A DNA stretch of 64,000 bases from Ancylobacter sp. Lp-2 (GTDB lineage: Bacteria; Pseudomonadota; Alphaproteobacteria; Rhizobiales; Xanthobacteraceae): positions 307,690-371,689 of the forward strand of contig NZ_JAJALI010000002.1 in the NCBI RefSeq assembly GCF_020523795.1, in the 5' to 3' direction. A program made the translations under genes and the position numbers. Below are positions 38,081 to 46,261 of this stretch, piece by piece; within the stretch, counting starts at the first letter, position 1; each line of letters opens with the position of its first letter. The notes under the pieces were generated by a model, which was given only the letters and a program-made list of their open reading frames with translations, was not told the DNA's origin and ran no database searches.

Positions 38081-39753
38081 AATTCGACCGCGTGCCGCTC
38101 GACGAGGCCGAAGGCGCGGTGAACGTGCATTCGCTCCGGCTCCCCGGCCTCGACCTGCGCAAGGGCACCCGGCTCGACGCCGGCATGCTGGAGGCGCTCG
38201 CCGGGCACGGCGTCGCCGACATCGTGGTGGCGCAGGCCGAACCGGACGACATTTCCGAGGACGCGGCGGCGGCGCGGGTGGCGGAGGCGCTGGTCGGCGC
38301 CGGGGCGCTTCCGGACGACGCCTTTACCGGACGTGCCAATATCCGCGCTGGCCATGCCGGGCTGGTGCGCGTCGACCGAGCCGGCATCGACGCGCTGAAC
38401 GCCGTCGACGAGGCGGTGACGCTGGCCACCCTGCCGGCGTTCCGCGCCGTGCAGCCAGGCGAGATGATCGCCACCGTCAAGATCATCCCCTTCGCCGTGC
38501 CCGGCGCGGTGATGGCGGCGGTGGACCAGGCGCTGGCCGCCCGCCCGCCGCTGGTCGAGGTGGTGCCGTTCCGGCTCGCCCGCGTCGCGGTGATCTCGAC
38601 ATTGTTGCCGGGGCTGGCCGAGAAGGTGATCGCCAAGACGCTGCGGGTGACAGTGACGCGGCTCGCCGCCACCGGTGCCGTTTTGTGCCATGAGGAGCGG
38701 GTGCCGCACACCATCGAGGGCGTGTGCCACGGGCTGGAGCGGGCGCACGCGGCCGGCGCCGAGCTCGCCATCGTGTTCGGCGCCTCGGCGATCGCCGACC
38801 GTCGCGACATCATCCCGGCTGGGCTGGAAGCCGCCGGCGGCATCATCGAGCACCTTGGAATGCCCGTGGATCCGGGTAATCTCCTGCTCACCGGCCGGCT
38901 CGGGGCCATGCCGGTGCTCGGCGCGCCGGGATGCGCCCGCAGCCCGAAGGAAAACGGCTTCGACTGGGTGCTGAACCGGCTGCTCGCCGGGGTGCCGGTC
39001 ACGCGGGCCGATATCGTCTCGATGGGAGTAGGAGGCCTTCTGATGGAAATCCCGTCCCGTCCGCAGCCGCGCGAGAGCGCGGCCCCGCATGCCGGCGGCC
39101 CGACCGCCGCCATCGTGCTCGCCGCCGGCCGCGGCACCCGCATGCCGGAGGCCTACAAGCTCACCGCCTCGCTAGACGGCGAGCCGCTGGTGCGCCGCGT
39201 GGTGCTCTCTGCGCTCGCCTCGCAGGCGCGGCCGGTGATCGTCGTCACCGGGCACGACGCGGCGAAGGTGCGCGCCGCCCTCGACGGGCTGCCGGTGCAG
39301 CTCATCCACAATCCCGATTATGCCGAGGGGCTGTCGAGCTCGATCCGCGTCGGGCTCGGCGCGGTGCCGCCGGAGGCGCCGGCCGCCGCCGTGCTGCTTG
39401 GCGACATGCCGAAGGTGCATGCCGGGCTGATCGACCGGCTGGTCGCGGCGCTGGCCGACAAGCCGGGCGCGGTCGCCGCCGCGCCGTCGAGCGAGGGACG
39501 CCGTGGCAATCCTGTGGTCTGGACGCGGCGCATGTTCCCGGCGCTGGCGGCGCTCACCGGCGACGTCGGCGCCCGACATTTGCTCGCCGAGAACGCCGAG
39601 GCGGTGGTGGATGTCGAGGTGGACGACGACGCTGCCTTCGTCGATGTCGACACGCTGGCGCAGCTTCAGGCGCTGGAACTACACCACATCGCCGAAGCCG
39701 CCCGCGTCGATTCCGGCCCGGCGCTGGACGGCATGGAGGCCGAGGACGCCTGA
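38077..39753 (+). CDS. Fusion of molybdopterin-binding (MoeA-like) and MobA/MocA-like nucleotidyltransferase domains
   Basis: This 558-residue two-domain protein carries, at about residues 1-325, a molybdopterin-binding domain (GVADIVVAQAEPDD, IVFGASAIADRRDII, PVDPGNLLL). From about 345 it carries an NTP-transferase domain with the loop VLAAGRGTRMPEAYKL, typical of MobA/MocA enzymes that attach GMP or CMP to Mo cofactor. It likely makes the dinucleotide form of the cofactor for a hydroxylase served by the two XdhC halves. A degenerate copy of its 3' end lies just downstream. Confidence 0.85.
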   Translation: MKFDRVPLDEAEGAVNVHSLRLPGLDLRKGTRLDAGMLEALAGHGVADIVVAQAEPDDISEDAAAARVAEALVGAGALPDDAFTGRANIRAGHAGLVRVDRAGIDALNAVDEAVTLATLPAFRAVQPGEMIATVKIIPFAVPGAVMAAVDQALAARPPLVEVVPFRLARVAVISTLLPGLAEKVIAKTLRVTVTRLAATGAVLCHEERVPHTIEGVCHGLERAHAAGAELAIVFGASAIADRRDIIPAGLEAAGGIIEHLGMPVDPGNLLLTGRLGAMPVLGAPGCARSPKENGFDWVLNRLLAGVPVTRADIVSMGVGGLLMEIPSRPQPRESAAPHAGGPTAAIVLAAGRGTRMPEAYKLTASLDGEPLVRRVVLSALASQARPVIVVTGHDAAKVRAALDGLPVQLIHNPDYAEGLSSSIRVGLGAVPPEAPAAAVLLGDMPKVHAGLIDRLVAALADKPGAVAAAPSSEGRRGNPVVWTRRMFPALAALTGDVGARHLLAENAEAVVDVEVDDDAAFVDVDTLAQLQALELHHIAEAARVDSGPALDGMEAEDA

Positions 39754-39759
39754 GGCAGG

Positions 39760-39859
39760 CAGCTCAGGCGCCGGAGCCGCACCACATCGCCGAGGAGGCC
39801 CGTGTCGATTCCGGCTCGGCGTTCGATGGCCTCGATGGCAGGAGGTTGAGGACGCGTAG
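39760..39859 (+). repeat. Degenerate tandem copy of the 3' end of the MoeA/MobA fusion gene
   Basis: The segment repeats 39661-39753 with an offset of 99 nt and about 80% identity. It encodes PHHIAEEARVDSGSAFDG against LHHIAEAARVDSGPALDG in the gene. It lies after the stop codon and is not expected to be translated. Indels and changed bases show the copy is old. Confidence 0.8.
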
Positions 39860-39902
39860 GGCCTGACAGTCAATGTCTGGCGCGTCAGGGTCAGAAGAGC
39901 GA

Positions 39903-40082
39903 CGAAACTCCCTCTCCCCGCACCGAACCCGGCTGAGGCCCATCCCGACCGATCCAAGCAACGTAGCTCCCTCTCCCCGAGGGGGAAGAGGGGTGGGGTG
40001 AGGGGGATCGACGTTCAAGGCTCCGCAACCGCGCGGCCCCTCACCGACCCGCTTCGCGGGCCACCTCTCCGCTGAAGCCGGA
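39903..40082. repeat. Palindromic CTCTCCCC/GGGGAGAG-type intergenic repeats
   Basis: Two CTCCCTCTCCCC blocks (39909 and 39970) and GGGGTGGGGTGAGGGG are followed by CCCCTCACCGACCCGCTTCG and CCACCTCTCC. The same words recur at 43632, 45868 and 50081. These are dispersed REP-like elements of the Hyphomicrobiales kind. Confidence 0.75.
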
Positions 40083-40166
40083 ATCGAACTGGACAACAGC
40101 CGAGTTCAGGCGTGGAGAGGAAAGGGCCAGACCCTCAGGGCGAGAGGTGATCTACCTTAACATTCG

Positions 40167-40206
40167 TCATGCCGAGGTGCCGGCAGCAGGCCGACCTCGA
40201 AGCACG
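40167..40206. repeat. REP-like element, CGTCATGCCGAGGTGC type
   Basis: This imperfect palindrome (GTCATGCCGAGGTGCCGGCA against GCCGACCTCGAAGCAC) is of a second intergenic repeat class, partly shared with the element at 40328-40440. Confidence 0.5.
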
Positions 40207-40240
40207 TAAAGCCCCACAGCCATACCCGCGTCACCGCCCG

Positions 40241-40310
40241 CCTCTTCAGAACGGCGCGTAGAAGGACAGCGTGCCATAGGCGCCGTCCGGGCTGTCGCTG
40301 CTCCAGCGCT
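40241..40310 (-). repeat. Displaced copy of the 3' end of the bcsS-like gene
   Basis: Seventy nucleotides match 40480-40549 with an offset of 239 nt and only a handful of mismatches. Read on the minus strand it encodes WSSDSPDGAYGTLSFYAPF-stop, against ...WSSDSPDGAYGTLSFYVPF-stop in the gene. A REP element separates the copy from the gene end. It has no start and is not a gene. Confidence 0.85.
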
Positions 40311-40327
40311 GAGTCTCATTTCCAAGA

Positions 40328-40440
40328 GAACCGCCTCATCCTGAGGTGCGAGCGGTAGCGAGCCTCGAAGGATGCTCGGTGAAGCGCGCCCGAGCATCCT
40401 TCGAGGCCCGCCTGTCGGCGGGTACCTCGGGATGAGGTGG
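40328..40440. repeat. Long palindromic REP element between gene end and its copy
   Basis: A perfect 18-bp inverted repeat, GCCTCGAAGGATGCTCGG (40362-40379) and its complement (40390-40407), is nested inside CCTCATCCTGAGG / CCTCGGGATGAGG ends. This is a typical intergenic palindrome of Hyphomicrobiales. Confidence 0.85.
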
Positions 40441-40484
40441 CTCTTGGTGAGAGGAGAGGTGGGCTCCTACCCGCCCGCGCCTCC

Positions 40485-41228
40485 TCAGAACGGCACATAG
40501 AAGGACAGCGTGCCATAGGCGCCGTCCGGGCTGTCGCTGCTCCAGCGCCAGCCGCCGGCCAGCCGCCATTGCCGGCCGGGCAGGGGATTGGCGATGTAGA
40601 TGCCGGCGCCGGCGGTGTTGGAGAACCAGTCGGTGTAGGCCGTCGCCTCGGTGCCGAGTTCCACCTTGTCGGAAAGCGCGCGCCCGAGGCTCGCCCGCGC
40701 CGAGGCCGTATCATCAGCCGTCGAGGCGCTGGCGGCGGCGCTCGCCACCCAGCCGGGTGCCGGGCGGTGGAACCATTCGACCACCCCCTTGATGCCGATA
40801 TGGCTGCCCTGGTCGCGGTTCGAGGGATCGGGCTGGTCGAGCGTGTCCTGGCGCAGGTTCACCCCGCCATAAACGGCCAGCGCATGGCCACCGGCAAGGA
40901 ACTGCCAGCCGGCCAGTAACTCGCCCTCCGCCTTGGACGCGTTGTTCCAGCCGCCCGGCACGGCGTCGGTGCGATAGGAATAACGACCGCCGCCGCCTTG
41001 CGCGCGCAGCCGGAACCCCTCCGCGTCCATGGCGCCGAAGGGCGACCAGGCGGCGCCGGCCCAGCCATAGGAGGTGTCGCGGGCGACATCGACGCCGGAA
41101 TAGAAATAGGAACGGTCGGCAAAGGGATTTTGCCGCGCCGGTTCCTCGGCGCTCGCGGCGCCCGGACCGAGGCCGGCCAGCGCGACGACGAAAGCCAGCT
41201 GCCACGCCAGACGGACGACACCCGCCAT
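40485..41228 (-). CDS. Cellulose-biosynthesis-associated protein BcsS-like
   Basis: This 247-residue exported protein has a signal peptide ending near AASAEE (about residue 28), followed by an all-beta pattern of alternating aromatic and glycine residues (FYSGVDVARDTSYGWAGA, GGRYSYRT) ending in Phe, as in small outer-membrane beta-barrels. It resembles the BcsS family found near alphaproteobacterial cellulose genes, but no bcs genes are nearby. The last 24 codons have a displaced copy downstream. Confidence 0.65.
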   Translation of the reverse strand: MAGVVRLAWQLAFVVALAGLGPGAASAEEPARQNPFADRSYFYSGVDVARDTSYGWAGAAWSPFGAMDAEGFRLRAQGGGGRYSYRTDAVPGGWNNASKAEGELLAGWQFLAGGHALAVYGGVNLRQDTLDQPDPSNRDQGSHIGIKGVVEWFHRPAPGWVASAAASASTADDTASARASLGRALSDKVELGTEATAYTDWFSNTAGAGIYIANPLPGRQWRLAGGWRWSSDSPDGAYGTLSFYVPF

Positions 41229-41395
41229 GCGCTCCCCGCCTCAAGAATTGCGATCCATGGGTTGTGGAATGTGAACCCGCAGCCGATACGAGCATCGATC
41301 GCCGCGCTCGCCAACGAATCAGCGCGGGTATTCCAGTGCCATACACGCAATAGTTGAGATCGAATCGCGGCGACAACGCCGGGAGTGCGGTGGCG

Positions 41396-41854
41396 CTACA
41401 GCGGCGACGCCATCAGATGCGTCACCGGCACCTCGACCTGCTCGCACACCAGATTGGCGACGATCAGCCGGTGGCAATGTTCGGGATGGCGCTCGAAGCA
41501 GAGCAGGCACACCCGCCGGCCGGCCTTCACCAGCTCGACCAACTCGCCCAGCTGCTCCTGCGCGGTCGGGGTCCGCATGTGCTCGGCGAAGATGCGCTGC
41601 ATGGTGGCGTGCTGGCCGCTACGCGCCGCCTGCCGGCCTTCCGCCGGGGTGCCGAGGCCGCGCAGATGCAGGTAGGAGATGCCGCGCTCTGCCACCCCGG
41701 CCGCCAGCAGGCTCTTGGAGAAGCCGGCGCGGCGCGAGGCGGCCACCGCCCGCACGTCCACCAGCAGCTCGACGCCGGCGCGCGACAACTCGTCGAGCAC
41801 CGCCGGGGAACTCGCCTGCTCGTAGCCGATGGTGAACAGCGCCGGATCGGACAT
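41396..41854 (-). CDS. DUF488 family protein
   Basis: This 152-residue cytoplasmic protein has the DUF488 hallmarks TIGYEQ at the start, DVRAVAASRRAGFS and CLLCFERHPEHCHR at the end, whose Cys/His cluster suggests metal or nucleic-acid binding. The function is unknown. The start is taken at ATG 41854; a ribosome-binding site is not obvious. It is divergent from the HerA-like ATPase gene. Confidence 0.85.
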   Translation of the reverse strand: MSDPALFTIGYEQASSPAVLDELSRAGVELLVDVRAVAASRRAGFSKSLLAAGVAERGISYLHLRGLGTPAEGRQAARSGQHATMQRIFAEHMRTPTAQEQLGELVELVKAGRRVCLLCFERHPEHCHRLIVANLVCEQVEVPVTHLMASPL

Positions 41855-42080
41855 GCCGTCACTGTGGCCGAGCCGCGAGCGCTTGTCGACGCCCGCTTGT
41901 CGACCGCAAGCGTGTCGGCAGCCTGCCGGTCTCCCCGTACCGTAATCGTCGGCCGCCCCTTGCCGGAAGGGTGCGAATCTGTGGACTTCTATGTCCGCGC
42001 CGTCATTCGCGCGCGCGGGGGTGCTAGAGCGTGCCGGCATAGCAGGAGCGCTAAGCGATTATCGGGACGCGACGCAGACC

Positions 42081-43568
42081 ATGACCATCGCCATCGAGCT
42101 CGGGGCCAGTCCGGCCGGCCAGCCGGTGCGGCTCGATCTGGAGGAGCTGCTCTCGACCCGCCTGCTGGTGCAGGGCAATTCCGGGTCCGGAAAGTCGCAT
42201 CTGCTGCGCCGCCTGCTCGAACAGAGCGCCGGCCATGTACAGCAGGCGATCATCGATCCGGAAGGCGACTTCGTCGGCCTCGCCGAGCGCTTCGGCCATG
42301 TGGTGATCGACGCCGAACGCACCCAGAGCGAGATCGGCCGCATCGCCGCCCGCATCCGCCGCCACCGCGCCTCGGTGGTGTTCAATCTCGAGGGCCTCGA
42401 CGCCGAGGCGCAGATGCGCTCGGCCGCCGCCTTCCTCAACGGCCTGTTCGACATTGAGCGCGACTACTGGTTCCCCATGCTCGTGGTGGTCGACGAGGCG
42501 CAGCTCTTCGCCCCCGCCGGCGCGGCGGAGATCTCCGAGGAGGCGCGCCGCGCCTCGCTGATGGCGATGACCAATCTGATGTGCCGTGGCCGCAAGCGCG
42601 GCCTTGCCGGCGTCATCGCCACCCAGCGCCTCGCCAAGCTGGCCAAGAACGTGGCGGCCGAGGCCTCCAACTTCCTGATGGGCCGCACCTTCCTCGACAT
42701 CGATATGGCCCGCGCGGCCGATCTGCTCGGCATGGAGAAGCGGCAGGCGGAAAGCTTCCGCGACCTCAACACCGGCTCCTTCGTCGCGCTCGGCCCGGCG
42801 CTGTCGCGCCGCCCGCTGCCGGTGAGGATCGGCTTCGTCGAGACCGGCACCCGCAATGGCCGCCCGGCGCTGATGCCGCTGCCGGACATGGCGCTGGGGG
42901 ACATGCAGGACCTCATCTTCGAGGATGACGGCCTCGCCGCGCCGGCGTCGGCGCAGCGGCCCGCCGGCCCCTCGGCGGAAGAGGTGCTCGACCAGATCGA
43001 GCACGCCACCGCTCCGGTCGCGCTCGAGCCCGACGCCGAGGCCGCCGCTGCCATGGAGGCCGAGCGCGAGGCGCTGATCGAGGAGATCGTCCACCAGTTC
43101 GTGGCGGATCCCGATGCGCCGTTCCGCTCGGCGGCGACGCTCTACCCGGATTTCACCGTGCATTGCCGGGTGCGGCGCGTCGGCTCGCGCATGCCCGACC
43201 TCGCCGAGTTCACCCGTCGCCTCGCCATAGCCCGCGCCGGCGTCGCCGGGGCCGGCGGGGAGGGGCGCGATGTCGAATGGCGCCGGGCGGTGGAGCAGGC
43301 CGCCAGCCTGCCGGAGGAGATGCAGGGCGTGTTCCTGCTCATCGCCCGCGCCGGCATGGAGGGCGCGCCCTCGCCGGCGGACGAGGAGCTGGCCCGCGCC
43401 TATGGCAGCCGCTCGCCCTCGCGCGGGCGTTGGCTGCTCACCTATATGGAAGAGCGCGGCCACCTCGTCTGCGAGAACGACTTCCGCGGCCGCCGGGTGG
43501 TGCGCTTCCCGGCACTCGGCTGGAAGACCGCGCCGGGCGATCCGAAGGGCGCTTCCGCCACGGCCTGA
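42081..43568 (+). CDS. HerA-like (DUF87) P-loop ATPase
   Basis: This 495-residue protein has a FtsK/HerA-type ATPase core: Walker A GNSGSGKS at 32-39, DPEGDFVGLAERFG, Walker B LVVVDEAQLF near 135 and the sensor VIATQRL. The C-terminal 180 residues carry no domain I recognise. HerA proteins usually work with a NurA nuclease in end resection or in defence modules, but no nurA neighbours this gene. The ATG at 42081 matches the start of the conserved region; the upstream open frame is chance. Confidence 0.82.
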   Translation: MTIAIELGASPAGQPVRLDLEELLSTRLLVQGNSGSGKSHLLRRLLEQSAGHVQQAIIDPEGDFVGLAERFGHVVIDAERTQSEIGRIAARIRRHRASVVFNLEGLDAEAQMRSAAAFLNGLFDIERDYWFPMLVVVDEAQLFAPAGAAEISEEARRASLMAMTNLMCRGRKRGLAGVIATQRLAKLAKNVAAEASNFLMGRTFLDIDMARAADLLGMEKRQAESFRDLNTGSFVALGPALSRRPLPVRIGFVETGTRNGRPALMPLPDMALGDMQDLIFEDDGLAAPASAQRPAGPSAEEVLDQIEHATAPVALEPDAEAAAAMEAEREALIEEIVHQFVADPDAPFRSAATLYPDFTVHCRVRRVGSRMPDLAEFTRRLAIARAGVAGAGGEGRDVEWRRAVEQAASLPEEMQGVFLLIARAGMEGAPSPADEELARAYGSRSPSRGRWLLTYMEERGHLVCENDFRGRRVVRFPALGWKTAPGDPKGASATA

Positions 43569-43631
43569 CGGGAGGGCGCGGCTGCGTCCCGAGGTGGCCG
43601 CTCCGCATTTACCTGCGCCTCGACCTTTCTT

Positions 43632-43729
43632 TCCTCTCCCCGTCGGTGAGAGGCTACGACATTGGGAAGCGTGGAAGACCCTTCACCCTAACCCTCTCCC
43701 CAATGGGGAGAGGGAACTCCGCAACCCGC
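43632..43729. repeat. CTCTCCCC-type palindromic repeat
   Basis: CCTCTCCCCGTCGGTGAGAG and CCCTCTCCCCAATGGGGAGAGGG (a near-perfect palindrome) flank a spacer. It lies between the convergent HerA-like and dctM genes and may act as a bidirectional transcript end. Confidence 0.75.
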
Positions 43730-45058
43730 TCACCCCCCGTACAGATAGCTCGGCAGCCACAGGGCGATGCCGGGGAAGATGTAGAGCAGCGCCATCGCCA
43801 CCACCACGATGACGATGAACGGCATCACGCCGGAGAATATCTCGTCGATCGACACGTGCTTGGGCGCCACGCCCTTGAGATAGAACGGCGCCATGGCGAC
43901 CGGCGGCGACAGGAACGAGGTCTGCAGGTTCAGCGCCACCAGCACCCCGAAGAAGATTGGGTCGATGCCGAAATGGTCGAGCAGCGGCAGGAAGATCGGC
44001 AGGAAGATCACGATGATCTCCGTCCATTCCAGCGGCCAGCCCAGCACGAAGATAATGACCTGGGTGAGCAGCAGGAAGCCGATCGGTCCAAGGTCGAGCG
44101 ACATGATGAACTCTTCCACCACCCGCTGGCCGCCCAGCAGCGCGAACACCGCCGAGAACACCGCCGAGCCGACGAACAGCCAGCACACCATCGCCGAGGC
44201 GCGGGCGGTGAGAAATACCGAGTCCTTCAGCTTCGCCAGGCTGAAGGTTCGGTAGATCAGCGCCAGCAGCACCGCGCCGGCCGCGCCGATCGCCGCGGCC
44301 TCCGACGGCGTGGCGAGGCCGAGGATGATGCAGCCGAGCACGGCGGTGATCAGCATCACCAGCGGCAGAAACGAGGTCAGCAACGCCCAGATGACGGTCA
44401 GCGCCGGCACGTTGCGCTCCGCCGCCGGCAGCTTCGGCGCCAGCGCCGGATTGATCATGGCGCGGACGACGACATAGATCATGTACATCAGCGCCAGGCC
44501 GAGGCCCGGTATGAAGGCGGCGGCATAGAGCTTCACCACCGAGACGCCGGCGGTGGCGCCGTAGAGGATCAGCATCACGCTGGGCGGGATGAGGATGCCG
44601 AGGCAGCCGCCGGCGCACACCACGCCGGCCGCGATGCGGGTATCGTAGCCGGCGCGCAGCATGGCCGGGAAGGCGAGCAGGCCCATCAGCGTCACCACCG
44701 CGCCGACGATGCCGGTGGCGGTGGCGAACAGCGCGCAGGTGATCAGCGTCGCCACCGCCAGCGAGCCCGGCAGCCAGCCGGCGGCGAGCTGGATCGAGCG
44801 GAACAGCCGGTCGAGGATGTTGGCGCGCTCGATCACATATCCCATGAACAGGAATAGCGGGATCGAGATCAGCACGTCGTTCGCCATCACCGAATAGGTG
44901 CGCTGCACGAACAGGCTGAAGATGCTGGGCCCCTGGGTGAAGTAGCCGAAGCCGACACCCAGCGCCATCAGCGTGAAGGCGATGGGAAAGCCGAGCATCA
45001 GGAAGATCAGGAACAGCACCAGCATCAAGATGCCGAGGGCGGGCTCCGAGAGAAACAT
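43730..45058 (-). CDS. dctM: TRAP transporter large permease DctM
   Basis: This 442-residue inner-membrane protein has about 12 helices and forms the Na+-driven channel of a tripartite (TRAP) transporter. Motifs PPSVMLILYGATAG and GCIILGLATPSEAAAIGA are typical. The ATG at 45058 overlaps the dctQ stop (TGATG); a GTG one codon earlier is possible. Confidence 0.94.
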   Translation of the reverse strand: MFLSEPALGILMLVLFLIFLMLGFPIAFTLMALGVGFGYFTQGPSIFSLFVQRTYSVMANDVLISIPLFLFMGYVIERANILDRLFRSIQLAAGWLPGSLAVATLITCALFATATGIVGAVVTLMGLLAFPAMLRAGYDTRIAAGVVCAGGCLGILIPPSVMLILYGATAGVSVVKLYAAAFIPGLGLALMYMIYVVVRAMINPALAPKLPAAERNVPALTVIWALLTSFLPLVMLITAVLGCIILGLATPSEAAAIGAAGAVLLALIYRTFSLAKLKDSVFLTARASAMVCWLFVGSAVFSAVFALLGGQRVVEEFIMSLDLGPIGFLLLTQVIIFVLGWPLEWTEIIVIFLPIFLPLLDHFGIDPIFFGVLVALNLQTSFLSPPVAMAPFYLKGVAPKHVSIDEIFSGVMPFIVIVVVAMALLYIFPGIALWLPSYLYGG

Positions 45059-45657
45059 CACAGCGCCCCCCGCGTGGTGCCTTCGCGCTCGGCGCGGTTG
45101 GCGGCTTCCTCGAGGATGACCTTCTCCATCTCCTCGACATCGTGCAGCCGCTGCGGCCAGTCGCCGGTGCGGATGCAGATGATGCAGCGCGCCACCTCGA
45201 CCACCCCTTGCAGCAGCATCAGCACCCCGGTGATCGGGATCAGCGCCTTGAACGGCCAGATCACCGGCCCGTCCGGGCTGAAGGAGGAGTGCTCGTTGAG
45301 CAGATAGGAGAGGTGGAAATAGCCCCAGCCGGAATAGATCAGCGCCAGTATGCCGGGAAAGTAGAACAGGAAATACAGGACGAGGTCGCTCTTCGCCTGC
45401 GTCACCGGCCGCCAGTTGCGGTAGAGGAAGTCGCCCCGCACATGGCCGTTGCGCGACAGCGTGTAGGCGCCGGCCATCATGAACAGCGCACCATACAGCA
45501 TCAGGCTGACGTCATAGGCCCAGGTGGTGGGATCGCGCAGCACGTAGCGGCGGAAGACCTCGTAGCTGATGGCGAGCGTCAGCAGGACGATGCACCAGGC
45601 GAAGGCCTTGCCGATGAAGGCGTTCAACCGGTCGACGGCGAGAAGGACGGATTGCAT
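45058..45657 (-). CDS. dctQ: TRAP transporter small permease DctQ
   Basis: This 199-residue protein has four membrane helices and the DctQ signature FRRYVLRDPTTWAYDVS near residue 35. It assists DctM. The start at 45657 gives the expected N terminus; the open frame upstream crosses repeats. A gap of about 600 nt full of repeats separates it from the dctP gene, which is unusual for a TRAP operon. Confidence 0.9.
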   Translation of the reverse strand: MQSVLLAVDRLNAFIGKAFAWCIVLLTLAISYEVFRRYVLRDPTTWAYDVSLMLYGALFMMAGAYTLSRNGHVRGDFLYRNWRPVTQAKSDLVLYFLFYFPGILALIYSGWGYFHLSYLLNEHSSFSPDGPVIWPFKALIPITGVLMLLQGVVEVARCIICIRTGDWPQRLHDVEEMEKVILEEAANRAEREGTTRGAL

Positions 45658-45867
45658 GGAAAGCCTCGGGGAGGGCTGGCTTGCTGGGACGCGGTCGCTA
45701 CTGGGACTGGCAGGTTTCCCGTGACGACGCTGTCCGGCGATGGGGGCGGCACGGCGAGGCGGACTGGCACTGCGTGACGGGGCGCGCGGGCTGGGCGGGC
45801 AGACATGACAAGACGGCGTGTCGATGCGTGACGGACTGGCGTGGCGATCTCGGCGTGATGGCCGCCA

Positions 45868-46033
45868 AAGCCCTCTCCCCGTGGGGAAGACGGTTGGATG
45901 AGGGAGGAAGACAGCCCCAGCCGCGATGAGCACCGGCGCATCCGGCCGACCGGGTGCGCTCAACCGTTTCCCTGCCGGATCTCCGCACCGACCCGCTTGG
46001 CGGGCGCCCTCTCCCCGACGGAGAGAGGTGGGT
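45868..46033. repeat. CTCTCCCC-type repeats in the dctP-dctQ gap
   Basis: CCCTCTCCCCGTGGGGAAGA, CACCGACCCGCTTGGCGGG and GCCCTCTCCCCGACGGAGAG repeat words seen at the other repeat loci. The rest of the 604-nt gap (45658-46261) has no gene. Confidence 0.7.
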
Positions 46034-46052
46034 GCGGCCCCAACCTGTCCAA

Positions 46053-46148
46053 CGTCATGCCCGGGCTTGTCCCGGGCATCCACATCTTGGGCCGGGTGCG
46101 CCGGGCGGAACGGCGTGGATGGCCGGGACACGTCCGGCAATGACGGCG
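46053..46148. repeat. GTCATGCCCGGGC-type Hyphomicrobiales repeat
   Basis: GTCATGCCCGGG-cttgt-CCCGGGCAT forms a perfect stem, followed by GGATGGCCGGGACACG and GGCAATGACGGCG. This is the common dispersed palindrome found in Bradyrhizobium and relatives. Confidence 0.8.
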
Positions 46149-46261
46149 TACCGGATGATGGAAGCGCGGCAACGCACGTCACCCGCCACCCATCCGACCC
46201 GCCGTCACTCCACCAGCCCGACGTCCGCCCAAGGCGGACCGCCGCGACGCCCCCGCTCGCC

